Source: an uncultured Peptostreptococcaceae bacterium (GTDB taxonomy: Bacteria; Bacillota; Clostridia; Peptostreptococcales; Peptostreptococcaceae). From it: 64,000 nucleotides of DNA. Below, in pieces: positions 35,981 through 43,515 of this stretch. Under the pieces are notes generated by a model. The model was not told where the DNA came from. It saw nothing but the letters and a program-made list of their open reading frames with translations, and made no database searches. Each line of letters begins with the position of its first letter. Position 1 is the first letter of the stretch. The stretch is from positions 60,480 through 124,479 of the forward strand of contig CALWPP010000005.1 of assembly GCA_944383455.1 (NCBI GenBank), in the 5' to 3' direction. Made by a program: the position numbers and the translations under genes.

Positions 35981-37175
35981 ATATTTACCTGTTGCAAGTG
36001 ATAGAATGGGAATTATATGGACATTATCATCAATAGATGGTATTTGTGTTTTAGAATTTGGACCATCAGGTACTACTCACTATGCTATTGAGGCTATTGG
36101 AAGTTTAAATGGAAGTGATAGAGCTAAAATTTATTCTACTCATATGGATGAAAGTGATATAACTTTTGGGAAATATGATAGACTTGAAAAAGCAATAATA
36201 GAAATAGATGAAAATATAAAGCCAAAGTATATATTTGTTATGAACTCGTCTGTATCTTCAATAATAGGAGCTGATATTGAAAGTGTTTGTGATTTATTAT
36301 TTGATAAAGTAAATGCTAAATTAATTCCAATAACTACTGGTGGTCTTAAAGGGGACTATAATGTAGGTGTTGAGAGTATATTATATACTTTAGCTAAAGA
36401 AGTAGTTTGTGATTTTGAAAAAGATAATAATAAATACAATATTATAGGATTTAATATAGATAAATATAACTTTGAATCAGATATTAATGAACTTAAAAGA
36501 ATGATGAAAGAGTATTTTAATAAAGAGTTAAACACGGTATTTACTTGTAACACATCATCATCCGAAATAGAAAAAGCATCTATTGGTTCTATAAATATAG
36601 TAGTTAGAAAAGAAGGATTAAAATGTGCTAAATTCTTAAAAGATAAGTATAATATTCCATATATCTATAAAAATTTATATGGAGTAGATAATATTGATGA
36701 ATTTATCAAAGAAATTTCACAAATTGAAGGATTTAATCTAAATGAAAGTATTTATGAAAAAGAAAAAAATGAAGTAAAATCTCATTTATTTAGATTAAAA
36801 ATGAAGCTTAGAAGAATAGAAAACAAAAAATGTGCAGTAATAGGAGATTTTGATACTGTAGTAGGTTTATCAAGTATGTTAAATAGTTTTGGATTTGATG
36901 TATGTAGAAAAGAAGTGTTATACACAGAAGAAAGTGAAGAAGTTATTTCAAATGTAAGTGAATCAGATAGAATGATTTATCTAAAAAATACAGAATTATT
37001 TGGTCTATTTGCAGACGGAGCCTCACTTGATATGAAGCACAACTCAGTTTTTGATATGCAAATAAGTAATCCTAACTTAAATAAAGTCAATATATACCAT
37101 TACAAGCCATTTATAGGTCTTAGAGGAGTTTTATACATAATTGAAAGGTTGATGAATTTATCTTCTGATGTATAA
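35967..37175 (+). CDS. Nitrogenase-like component 1 subunit B (NifK/BchB-like)
   Basis: A 402-aa paralogue of the preceding subunit, overlapping it by 14 nt with GGGAGG as RBS. It keeps component-1 landmarks: DGICVLEFGPSGTTHYA (with C27), YSTHMDESDITFGKYDRL and VMNSSVSSIIGADI. The second and third cluster cysteines of nitrogenase beta subunits are replaced here; the usual SC of the third site is SS. So subunit A would supply three cysteines and this subunit at most one ligand, as in the NB-protein of dark protochlorophyllide reductase. Substrate unknown; context favours heme or a related tetrapyrrole. Confidence 0.88.
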   Translation: MQVCKYLPVASDRMGIIWTLSSIDGICVLEFGPSGTTHYAIEAIGSLNGSDRAKIYSTHMDESDITFGKYDRLEKAIIEIDENIKPKYIFVMNSSVSSIIGADIESVCDLLFDKVNAKLIPITTGGLKGDYNVGVESILYTLAKEVVCDFEKDNNKYNIIGFNIDKYNFESDINELKRMMKEYFNKELNTVFTCNTSSSEIEKASIGSINIVVRKEGLKCAKFLKDKYNIPYIYKNLYGVDNIDEFIKEISQIEGFNLNESIYEKEKNEVKSHLFRLKMKLRRIENKKCAVIGDFDTVVGLSSMLNSFGFDVCRKEVLYTEESEEVISNVSESDRMIYLKNTELFGLFADGASLDMKHNSVFDMQISNPNLNKVNIYHYKPFIGLRGVLYIIERLMNLSSDV

Positions 37176-37230
37176 ATTTATATTATATAAGCATTGTGAT
37201 AGTTAGATTTGTATATTGAAAAGATTAGTG

Positions 37231-37252
37231 TTTTGAAATTATAATTTCAAAA
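37231..37252. promoter_or_regulatory. 22-bp perfect palindrome upstream of the HugZ-like gene
   Basis: Each half is TTTTGAAATTA, meeting at the centre without a spacer. No T run follows, so an operator is more likely than a terminator. The core resembles Fur/PerR-type half-sites (TGAAATTA versus TGATAAT) without matching either consensus fully. Confidence 0.5.
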
Positions 37253-37361
37253 TTTAAAAAGCTATATATAGTATTTTCAGTATTTTTAATGGATAAACTA
37301 GCACAATAGATATTATATATAAAAATATTACAAATAACTTAATTTTATAAGGAGTTTATAT

Positions 37362-37823
37362 ATGGATAATTTACTAAATAATCAAAAAAGTTTAATCATA
37401 AGTTCTTTAAATGAGCAAAAAGAAGCATCAATTAGTTATGCACCATTTGTTATGTTAGGAGGTAATATTTATATTTATATAAGTAAAACAGCACCTCACT
37501 ACAATAATCTATCAAACAACAAAGATTGTGCAGTTATGATTATAGAAGACGAAAAAGAGAGCAAAACTATATTTGCAAGAGCTAGAGTTTCTTTTAACTG
37601 TGAAGCTAGAAAATTAGAAAGTGATACAGAAAAAATATTTGAAAAGTTTGATGAGGTACACAATAAAGAAATGATGATGGTACTTAAAAATATGGACTTT
37701 GATATCTTTAAACTTTCTATAAAAAATGGAAGACTTGTTAAAGGATTTGGTCAAGCATTTGATGTTTTAACAAATGGAGATGAATTTAAATTAGTTCAAG
37801 TTGTTGGAGAAGGACATAAATAA
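37362..37823 (+). CDS. HugZ/HutZ-family heme utilisation protein
   Basis: A 153-aa split-barrel flavin-reductase-like protein. The HugZ pattern is visible in order: SLNEQKEASISYAPFVMLGGNIYIYISKTAPHYNNLSNN near the N-terminus, FARARVSFNCEARKL in the middle, and FKLSIKNGRLVKGFGQAFDV near the end. The C-terminus GEGHK carries a histidine (H152) where HugZ proteins have their heme-ligand loop. Family members bind and in several cases degrade heme. It follows the nitrogenase-like operon after a 186-nt gap with a palindrome, and has an AAGGAG RBS. Oxygen-dependent heme degradation would be limited in an anaerobe, so binding or transfer is also possible. Confidence 0.85.
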   Translation: MDNLLNNQKSLIISSLNEQKEASISYAPFVMLGGNIYIYISKTAPHYNNLSNNKDCAVMIIEDEKESKTIFARARVSFNCEARKLESDTEKIFEKFDEVHNKEMMMVLKNMDFDIFKLSIKNGRLVKGFGQAFDVLTNGDEFKLVQVVGEGHK

Positions 37824-37878
37824 ATGGGTGTAGATTTACACCTATTTATTAAAGGGTTATGATATAATTAATTTAAAT

Positions 37879-37914
37879 AAGTGATATTTTAATAATAAAG
37901 TATCGCTTTTTTTA
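37879..37914 (+). terminator. Intrinsic terminator after the HugZ-like gene
   Basis: Thirteen-base arms (AAGTGATATTTTA and TAAAGTATCGCTT, with two G-U pairs) and a T7 run. An earlier hairpin (37819-37850) overlaps the stop codon but lacks a T run. Confidence 0.8.
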
Positions 37915-38475
37915 TTATTAATTAATATATGAGGATAAAGATAATAATTTTCAAAATATTAATTATATACATAGTATCCACATTAGAATTATTTATAATT
38001 TCTCTGAAATTAAAAACAATAATATTATTTGCTAAATTGATTTAAAATGTGAAATAAAATAATAATAAATATACTTATAAAAAATACAAATATACTTATA
38101 GACACTAATTGAAAAGTAGTATACTATAATATTGCAATGAAAATAAATATCAAATAAATAATAAAATCATATAAAAATATTTAAATAGTGTATTTTAATT
38201 TAAATACTGTAAATACTTTGTCATAAACTAACATACAAACTTTTTAAAATCCTTTAAAAATATGTAATCTTATATTGTAATACATATTTAAAAATTTTTA
38301 TTTATTTTAATAAATAATACTAAATACTATACTATTTAAATACTAAAAAAATCATATCAATATAGTTGATATGATTTTTTTATATTAAAAACTAATTTAA
38401 AATCTGTATATATTGAATATAATATTAAATGTATGATATATTAAGAAATACTTAAAAATATTTAGGAGGGAAATT
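37915..38475 (+). other. Gene-free, very AT-rich spacer with a possible small RNA
   Basis: No credible ORF is present in either strand over about 560 bases. A TATAAT-type sequence near 38120-38132 (within AGTATACTATAAT) and a strong terminator at 38346-38381 could bound a noncoding RNA of roughly 200-250 nt. Otherwise I see only AT-rich sequence and the AGGAGGG RBS of the next gene. Confidence 0.35.
38346..38381 (+). terminator. Strong terminator with no gene directly upstream
   Basis: Arms AAATCATATCAA and TTGATATGATTT, a 5-nt loop and T7. It ends some transcript from the gene-free spacer, or protects the yabM-like gene from read-through. Confidence 0.8.
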
Positions 38476-40080
38476 ATGAAAGAAAAAGATTCTTTCCTAA
38501 AAGGTGCTCTTATACTAGGAGTAGCAGGTATACTCATAAAAGTTATGGGAGCATTTTTTAGAATACCACTTGGAAACCTAATTGGTGCAGAGGGTATGGG
38601 ATATTATCAAGCAGCATATCCTGTATATACTCTTTTTTTAACTTTAGCAACAGCAGGATTTCCAACAGCCCTTGCAAAACTAGTCTCAGAAAAAAATGCA
38701 AGAGGTGATTTTAAAGGTGCAAATAAAATATTTAAAGTTTCATACGCAACTTTATTTTTAACAGGATTATTGGCATTTTTAATATTCTTTTTAGGAGCAG
38801 ATTACATAGTAAATAATATAATGAAAAATCCTGGAGCATATTATGCTATGCTTGCAATATCACCAGCACTACTTTTTGTTCCAGTAATGTCTGCTTATAG
38901 AGGATATTTCCAAGGTAGACGAGAGATGAGTAAAATTGCTATATCTCAAATAGGAGAACAGTTTTTTAGAGTTATTCTGGGGATAGCACTTGCATATTAC
39001 TTAATGAAAGTTAGTGGTCCAGAATTAGGAGCAGCAGGAGCTATAATGGGAGCTACTGTTGGTGCTGTATTTTCAATTTTATATTTGATAATAACATATA
39101 TTTTTGAAGGTAGAAAACGTAAATTAGAGATTGAAAAGAGTAAACATTTTCAAGATGAAGATGTATTTACAATTTTAGGTAGATTATTAGTTGTGGCAAT
39201 ACCTATAACAATAGGAGCATCAGTTATGCCACTTGTAAATATGATAGATAATGTTATAGTTATAAGACGTCTTGAAGTAGCAGGCTTTTCACTAGCACAG
39301 GCTAATGAGATGTTTGGGCAATTAACTGGTATGGCAATGGCAATAGTAAATTTACCATCAGTTTTAACTGTTGCTATGAGTATGAGTTTAGTTCCTGCAA
39401 TATCAGAGTCTTTTGCAAGAGGAAATAGACAACAAGCCATAAAAGATACTAAAAATGGTATAAAGGTAACTTTACTTATAGTTTTACCAGCAGCGTTTGG
39501 AATGGCATCACTAGCTCATCCAATAATAGAGCTTTTATATCCAAAAGAGCCAGCACTTGTTGGACAAATACTTCTTTACTTAACTCCTTGTGTTGTATTT
39601 TTAGGTCTTATACAGACTATGAATGGTATACTTCAAGGAATGGGAAAACCAATGATACCAGTAGTAGCGCTTTTACTTGGAATGCTTTCTAAAATAGTAA
39701 TAAGTTATACTCTAACTGCTATGCCTTCTATAAATATATTAGGTTCTGCACTTGGAACAGTATCTGCATATTTAATAGCAGCATTATTTGAAATAGTATA
39801 CATAGTAAAAGTTTTAAGAGTAAAATTCTCAGTAATGGACTTTTTAATAAAGCCATTAATAACTGTTGTAACTATGTTTGTATGTGTAAAACTTGGATAT
39901 TCAGTTTTTGCATCAATAGTTGGAGGAAAACTTGCAACATTAATTTCTGTGGCACTTGGAGGAATTATTTATGTTTTAGTTTTAATACTTGTTGGAGGTA
40001 TAACTAAAGAAGAAGTTTTAACTATGCCAAAAGGAAATAAAATATATAATATACTTAAAAAGGTTAAACTAATGAAATAA
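38476..40080 (+). CDS. SpoVB/YabM-type polysaccharide flippase family protein
   Basis: A 534-aa membrane protein with about 14 helices, of the MOP (MurJ/SpoVB/Wzx) exporter superfamily. Its start (SFLKGALILGVAGILIKVMGAFFRIPLGNLIGAEGMGYYQAAYPVYTLFLTLATAGFPTALAKLVSE) is typical of the SpoVB/YabM branch. Position between spoVT and yabN matches Bacillus yabM. Members move lipid-linked cell wall precursors in spores or vegetative cells; which one is not clear here. Confidence 0.92.
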   Translation: MKEKDSFLKGALILGVAGILIKVMGAFFRIPLGNLIGAEGMGYYQAAYPVYTLFLTLATAGFPTALAKLVSEKNARGDFKGANKIFKVSYATLFLTGLLAFLIFFLGADYIVNNIMKNPGAYYAMLAISPALLFVPVMSAYRGYFQGRREMSKIAISQIGEQFFRVILGIALAYYLMKVSGPELGAAGAIMGATVGAVFSILYLIITYIFEGRKRKLEIEKSKHFQDEDVFTILGRLLVVAIPITIGASVMPLVNMIDNVIVIRRLEVAGFSLAQANEMFGQLTGMAMAIVNLPSVLTVAMSMSLVPAISESFARGNRQQAIKDTKNGIKVTLLIVLPAAFGMASLAHPIIELLYPKEPALVGQILLYLTPCVVFLGLIQTMNGILQGMGKPMIPVVALLLGMLSKIVISYTLTAMPSINILGSALGTVSAYLIAALFEIVYIVKVLRVKFSVMDFLIKPLITVVTMFVCVKLGYSVFASIVGGKLATLISVALGGIIYVLVLILVGGITKEEVLTMPKGNKIYNILKKVKLMK

Positions 40081-40089
40081 AGGTGAATT

Positions 40090-41547
40090 ATGGGAAAGAT
40101 AACTATATTAGGATTAGGACCTGGAGAGTACTCTTTGATTAGTCAAGGGGTACTTGATAAATTAAAAAGTTCATCAAATATTTATTTTAGAACAGAGAAG
40201 CATCCAGTAGTTGAAATATTAAGAGAAGAAATAGAGTTTTCATCTCTTGATTACTTTTATGATGATGAAGAAGATTTTGAAAGTGTTTACCAAAATATTT
40301 CTAATTACATAATAAATTTAGCGAAAGATAAAGATATAGTATATGCAGTTCCTGGGCATCCTAGAGTAGCAGAAAAGACTGTTAGTATAATTTGTGATTT
40401 ATCAGAAAAAGAAGGAATAGAAATAGAGACTATTCCTTCTATGAGTTTTGTTGATGCTATGTTTGATTACTTGGAAGTAGACCCAGCAAACGGATTTAAA
40501 CTTTTAGATGCTTTTGAAATAGAAAATTCATATATAGACACTAATACTTCTATGATAATAACTCAAGTTTATGATGAATTTATTGCTTCTAATATAAAGC
40601 TAAAACTTATGGAATATTATGATTATGACCATAAAGTTTGTATAGTAAATGGAGCAGGAGTTAAAAATTTAGAAAGTAAAGTCTATGTTCCTCTTTATGA
40701 ACTTGATAGAAAAGAGAATAGATTTGACTATTTAACTAGTTTATATATTCCAAAAAGTATAAATAAAAAATATACAGAAGTTTATGATTTAGAAAAAATA
40801 ATTGAAACTTTAAGAGATGAAAATGGATGCGAGTGGGATAAAAAGCAAACTCATAAATCTCTAAAGAAAAATATAATAGAAGAAGCATATGAATTATGTA
40901 GTGCTATTGATAATGATGATATTGATGAGATGATTGAAGAACTTGGCGATATATTGCTTCAAGTAGTATTTCATTCTCAAATTGGAAAAGAAAGTGGATA
41001 CTTTGATTTAAAAGAGGTAGTTAGTGGAATTTGCAATAAACTTATAAATAGACACCCTCACGTTTTTAAAAATGTTGATATAGATATGGACAAATTTGAA
41101 GAAGTGTGGGAAGATATAAAGAAAAAAGAAAAAAATGAAGAATATATTTATGAAAGTTTAGAAAGAATTCCAAAATACCTGCCAGCTCTTATAAAATCGA
41201 GTAAAATCCAAAAAAAGGCTGGTTTAGTTGGTTTTGATTGGGACAATATAAATGATATAACAAAAAAAATTGAAGAAGAATATAAAGAACTACTTGACGA
41301 ATGCCAAGTTGGAAATATAAAATACATAGAGGAAGAACTAGGAGATTTATTATTTTCCGTAGTTAATTTGGCTAGATTTTTAAAAGTTGACCCAGAAGAA
41401 GCTCTAAACTTAACAAACAAAAAATTTGTAAATAGATTTAAATTTATGGAAGAAAAAGCTTCAAGTATGGGGGTAGATTTTAAGTCTTTGCCACTTAATA
41501 AAATGGATGAACTTTGGGAGATGGCAAAGAAGAACAACATAAAGTAG
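40090..41547 (+). CDS. yabN: YabN: tetrapyrrole-methylase-like domain fused to MazG pyrophosphohydrolase
   Basis: A 485-aa two-domain protein. The N-terminal half (ITILGLGPGEYSLISQGVLDKL ... YAVPGHPRVAEKTV) has the SAM-dependent tetrapyrrole methylase fold, whose activity in this fusion is unproved. The C-terminal half carries MazG motifs (LRDENGCEWDKKQTHKSLKKNIIEEAYEL, EELGDILLQVVFHS) and a second MazG-like segment (EEYKELLDE ... EEELGDLLFSVVNLARF). MazG hydrolyses non-canonical NTPs. Ten bases separate it from the flippase gene. Confidence 0.94.
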   Translation: MGKITILGLGPGEYSLISQGVLDKLKSSSNIYFRTEKHPVVEILREEIEFSSLDYFYDDEEDFESVYQNISNYIINLAKDKDIVYAVPGHPRVAEKTVSIICDLSEKEGIEIETIPSMSFVDAMFDYLEVDPANGFKLLDAFEIENSYIDTNTSMIITQVYDEFIASNIKLKLMEYYDYDHKVCIVNGAGVKNLESKVYVPLYELDRKENRFDYLTSLYIPKSINKKYTEVYDLEKIIETLRDENGCEWDKKQTHKSLKKNIIEEAYELCSAIDNDDIDEMIEELGDILLQVVFHSQIGKESGYFDLKEVVSGICNKLINRHPHVFKNVDIDMDKFEEVWEDIKKKEKNEEYIYESLERIPKYLPALIKSSKIQKKAGLVGFDWDNINDITKKIEEEYKELLDECQVGNIKYIEEELGDLLFSVVNLARFLKVDPEEALNLTNKKFVNRFKFMEEKASSMGVDFKSLPLNKMDELWEMAKKNNIK

Positions 41548-41628
41548 TTTCAAAAAGGAAATTTGTCAAAAATCTAGAATGTATAGTTTGACTATAGTTC
41601 TACATATAAATTTTTAGGAGGTAACATT

Positions 41629-41907
41629 ATGAATAAAGCTGATTTAGTATCAAAAATGGCAGAAAAAAGTGGTTTAACAAAAAAACAATCTCAAGAAGCA
41701 TTAGATGCTTTTATGGCTTCTGTTGAAGAAGCATTAGTTCAAGGTGAAAAAATACAATTAGTTGGATTTGGAACTTTTGAAACTAGAGAAAGAGCAGAAA
41801 GAGAAGGAAGAAATCCAAGAAATCCAGAGCAAGTTATAAAAATACCTGCTTCTAAAGCTCCAGTATTTAAGGCTGGAAAAGGACTTAAAGACAAAGTTAA
41901 TGCATAA
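41629..41907 (+). CDS. hup: DNA-binding protein HU
   Basis: A 92-aa histone-like nucleoid protein. MNKADLVSKMAEKSGLTKKQSQEALDAF and the beta-arm FGTFETRERAEREGRNPRNPEQVIKIPASKAPVFKAGKGLK are diagnostic. A strong RBS (TAGGAGGT) precedes it. The terminator at 41917 suggests that most transcripts end here. Confidence 0.98.
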   Translation: MNKADLVSKMAEKSGLTKKQSQEALDAFMASVEEALVQGEKIQLVGFGTFETRERAEREGRNPRNPEQVIKIPASKAPVFKAGKGLKDKVNA

Positions 41908-41916
41908 TAAAGACTT

Positions 41917-41943
41917 AGTGTGGGAAATTTACCACACTTTTTC
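41917..41943 (+). terminator. Intrinsic terminator after hup
   Basis: Arms AGTGTGG and CCACACT with an 8-nt loop, followed by T5. Confidence 0.8.
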
Positions 41944-41963
41944 TATATAAGAAAGGAGTTTTT

Positions 41964-42206
41964 ATGAGACTAGACAAATTTTTAAAAGTTTCAAGAATAA
42001 TAAAAAGAAGAAGTGTTGCAAAAGAGGCTTGTGATAAGGGAATAGTAACTATAAATGGAAAAGTTGCAAAGTCTTCATCAGAAGTAAATATTGGAGATTT
42101 TTTGGAGATACAATTTGGTGAGAAAAAAATTAAATATAAGATAAATGAGATAAGAGAACACGTCTTAAAAAATGATGCAAAAGAAATGTATGATATAGTA
42201 GAATAA
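41964..42206 (+). CDS. rqcP: S4-domain ribosome quality control protein RqcP (YabO)
   Basis: An 80-aa S4 RNA-binding protein: MRLDKFLKVSRIIKRRSVAKEACDKGIVTINGKVAKSSSEVNIGD. In Bacillus, RqcP works with RqcH to add alanine tails to nascent chains on stalled 50S subunits. The RBS AAGGAG is well placed. Located between hup and yabP as in Bacillus and clostridia. Confidence 0.93.
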   Translation: MRLDKFLKVSRIIKRRSVAKEACDKGIVTINGKVAKSSSEVNIGDFLEIQFGEKKIKYKINEIREHVLKNDAKEMYDIVE

Positions 42207-42275
42207 AATTTAAACTTCATTAGTATATTTAGATATATAAATTTTATGCTAAATATATTAAAATGGAGGGGTTTT

Positions 42276-42530
42276 ATGGAACACAATGTGGAATTAAAAG
42301 AGAGGTCTTTACTTACAGTTTCTGGGGTTGAGCATATATATTCTTTTAATGAAAAAAAGGTTGAGCTAAAAACTTGTGTTGGAGAGATGACAATCGAGGG
42401 AGATAGCTTAGATATGGGCAAACTCAGTATAGATGATAGTATTATTAATATAAAAGGAACTATAAATTCTATATCTTATACAAAAGATAGGAAGCAAAAA
42501 GAAAGTATAGTAAAAAGGATATTTAAATAA
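42276..42530 (+). CDS. yabP: Sporulation protein YabP
   Basis: An 84-aa protein with the YabP pattern: HNVELKERSLLTVSGVEHIYSFNEKKVELKTCVGEMTIEGDSLDMGKLSIDDSIINIKG. I use the ATG at 42276 after GGAGGGG; the upstream ATG at 42246 would put the RBS inside the gene. YabP and YabQ are mother-cell proteins needed for cortex formation in Bacillus. It shares one base with yabQ. Confidence 0.93.
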   Translation: MEHNVELKERSLLTVSGVEHIYSFNEKKVELKTCVGEMTIEGDSLDMGKLSIDDSIINIKGTINSISYTKDRKQKESIVKRIFK

Positions 42531-43033
42531 TGGATTTTTTTGTTGAAGATATAGTTAGTTTTTATGTTACTGTGTATGGAGGTATTTTAATAGGGGTATT
42601 ATTTGATTTTAATAGAGCTATTAAGAAAAATCTAAAATTTATAAATGTTTTTACAGGTATATTTGACATAATATTTTGGCTTATAGTAACTACAATAAGT
42701 TTTATTATTATAAATAAAGTAGAGAGTTTTGACCTTAGATATTATCATTTTCTAGCACTATTTATAGGATTTTTATTTTACTACTTTACTATAAGTAAAT
42801 TTATTTTAAAAGTATTAGATTTTATAATCCACACATTTTTTGATTTTATATTTAAGACTATTAAATACATATTAAAAATATCAGAAGGCTTTTACTATAT
42901 ACTAGTATATACGTTACACGTTTTATATGATTTTATATTTTTTATTCCAACGTTATTAAAACGAGATAGAAAATCTAAAAGGAATAAGAAAGAGAGAAAT
43001 AGAATTAATCTTAAAATCAAAAAAAGGGTGTAA
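42530..43033 (+). CDS. yabQ: Sporulation membrane protein YabQ
   Basis: A 167-aa membrane protein with about four to five helices in its first 130 residues (YVTVYGGILIGVLFDFNRAI opens the first) and a strongly basic C-terminal tail (RDRKSKRNKKERNRINLKIKKRV). The start overlaps the yabP stop. Needed for spore cortex synthesis in Bacillus; the role here is inferred from family and neighbours. Confidence 0.92.
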   Translation: MDFFVEDIVSFYVTVYGGILIGVLFDFNRAIKKNLKFINVFTGIFDIIFWLIVTTISFIIINKVESFDLRYYHFLALFIGFLFYYFTISKFILKVLDFIIHTFFDFIFKTIKYILKISEGFYYILVYTLHVLYDFIFFIPTLLKRDRKSKRNKKERNRINLKIKKRV

Positions 43034-43037
43034 TTTT

Positions 43038-43322
43038 ATGAAACTAAAGATGAAATTTAAATATCAGATAATAGTTTTTTTTATGTTTATATTTTACATA
43101 TTCTATACCTTAATTACTAATTTTACATTTCAAATATCAAAAATAATAGAATACAAAAAAGAAATAGATTATCTAAATCAAAGTATAAAATCAACTGAAA
43201 AAGAAATAACTAAAATGAAAAATAATCAAAATAAAAATTATGACTTAGAAAAATTAGCAAGAGAAAGACTTAATATGGTAAAACCAGATGAAATAGTTTA
43301 TATCGATATTAAAAAGAGATAA
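43038..43322 (+). CDS. divIC: Septum formation initiator DivIC/FtsB family protein
   Basis: A 94-aa bitopic protein: short cytoplasmic N-terminus, one helix (about residues 9-31), then a coiled coil (KIIEYKKEIDYLNQSIKSTEKEITKMKNNQ) and the LARERLNMVKPDEIVYIDI tail typical of DivIC/FtsB. It acts in the FtsL-DivIB-DivIC division complex. It follows yabQ by 4 nt and ends at a hairpin. Confidence 0.92.
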   Translation: MKLKMKFKYQIIVFFMFIFYIFYTLITNFTFQISKIIEYKKEIDYLNQSIKSTEKEITKMKNNQNKNYDLEKLARERLNMVKPDEIVYIDIKKR

Positions 43323-43338
43323 TACTTTATCTCTTTTT
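43311..43338 (+). terminator. Intrinsic terminator after divIC
   Basis: Arms AAAAAGAGATAA and TTATCTCTTTTT with a 4-nt loop; the stop codon lies in the left arm. Confidence 0.85.
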
Positions 43339-43515
43339 AATTTATTATAATTTAAATATAATACTTTTTTGTTGGTTAATTTCATATGTTTAAAATATAG
43401 TTTTTTTTTAGAATAACTTTAAGAATTTGAAAAATATATTTAGTATTTTAAATACTTTATTTTTTAACTATCATATTAAGTAATTTAATGCTTTATATTG
43501 TAGAAGGAGATTTTT

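Noticed and set aside
31228..37175. True nitrogen fixation (nif) operon
   Set aside because: No nifB, nifE, nifN or other cofactor genes. Component-1 subunits are short (about 425 and 402 aa) and the third P-cluster cysteine of subunit B is absent.
31228..37175. Chlorophyll (DPOR) or coenzyme F430 (CfbCD) biosynthesis
   Set aside because: The organism is a spore-forming Firmicute with no photosynthesis or methanogenesis genes in sight. Neighbours are heme/iron import and HugZ.
37819..37850. Terminator at the very end of the HugZ-like gene
   Set aside because: The stem is good but it is followed by AAAGGG, not a T run. The functional terminator is the next hairpin at 37879-37914.
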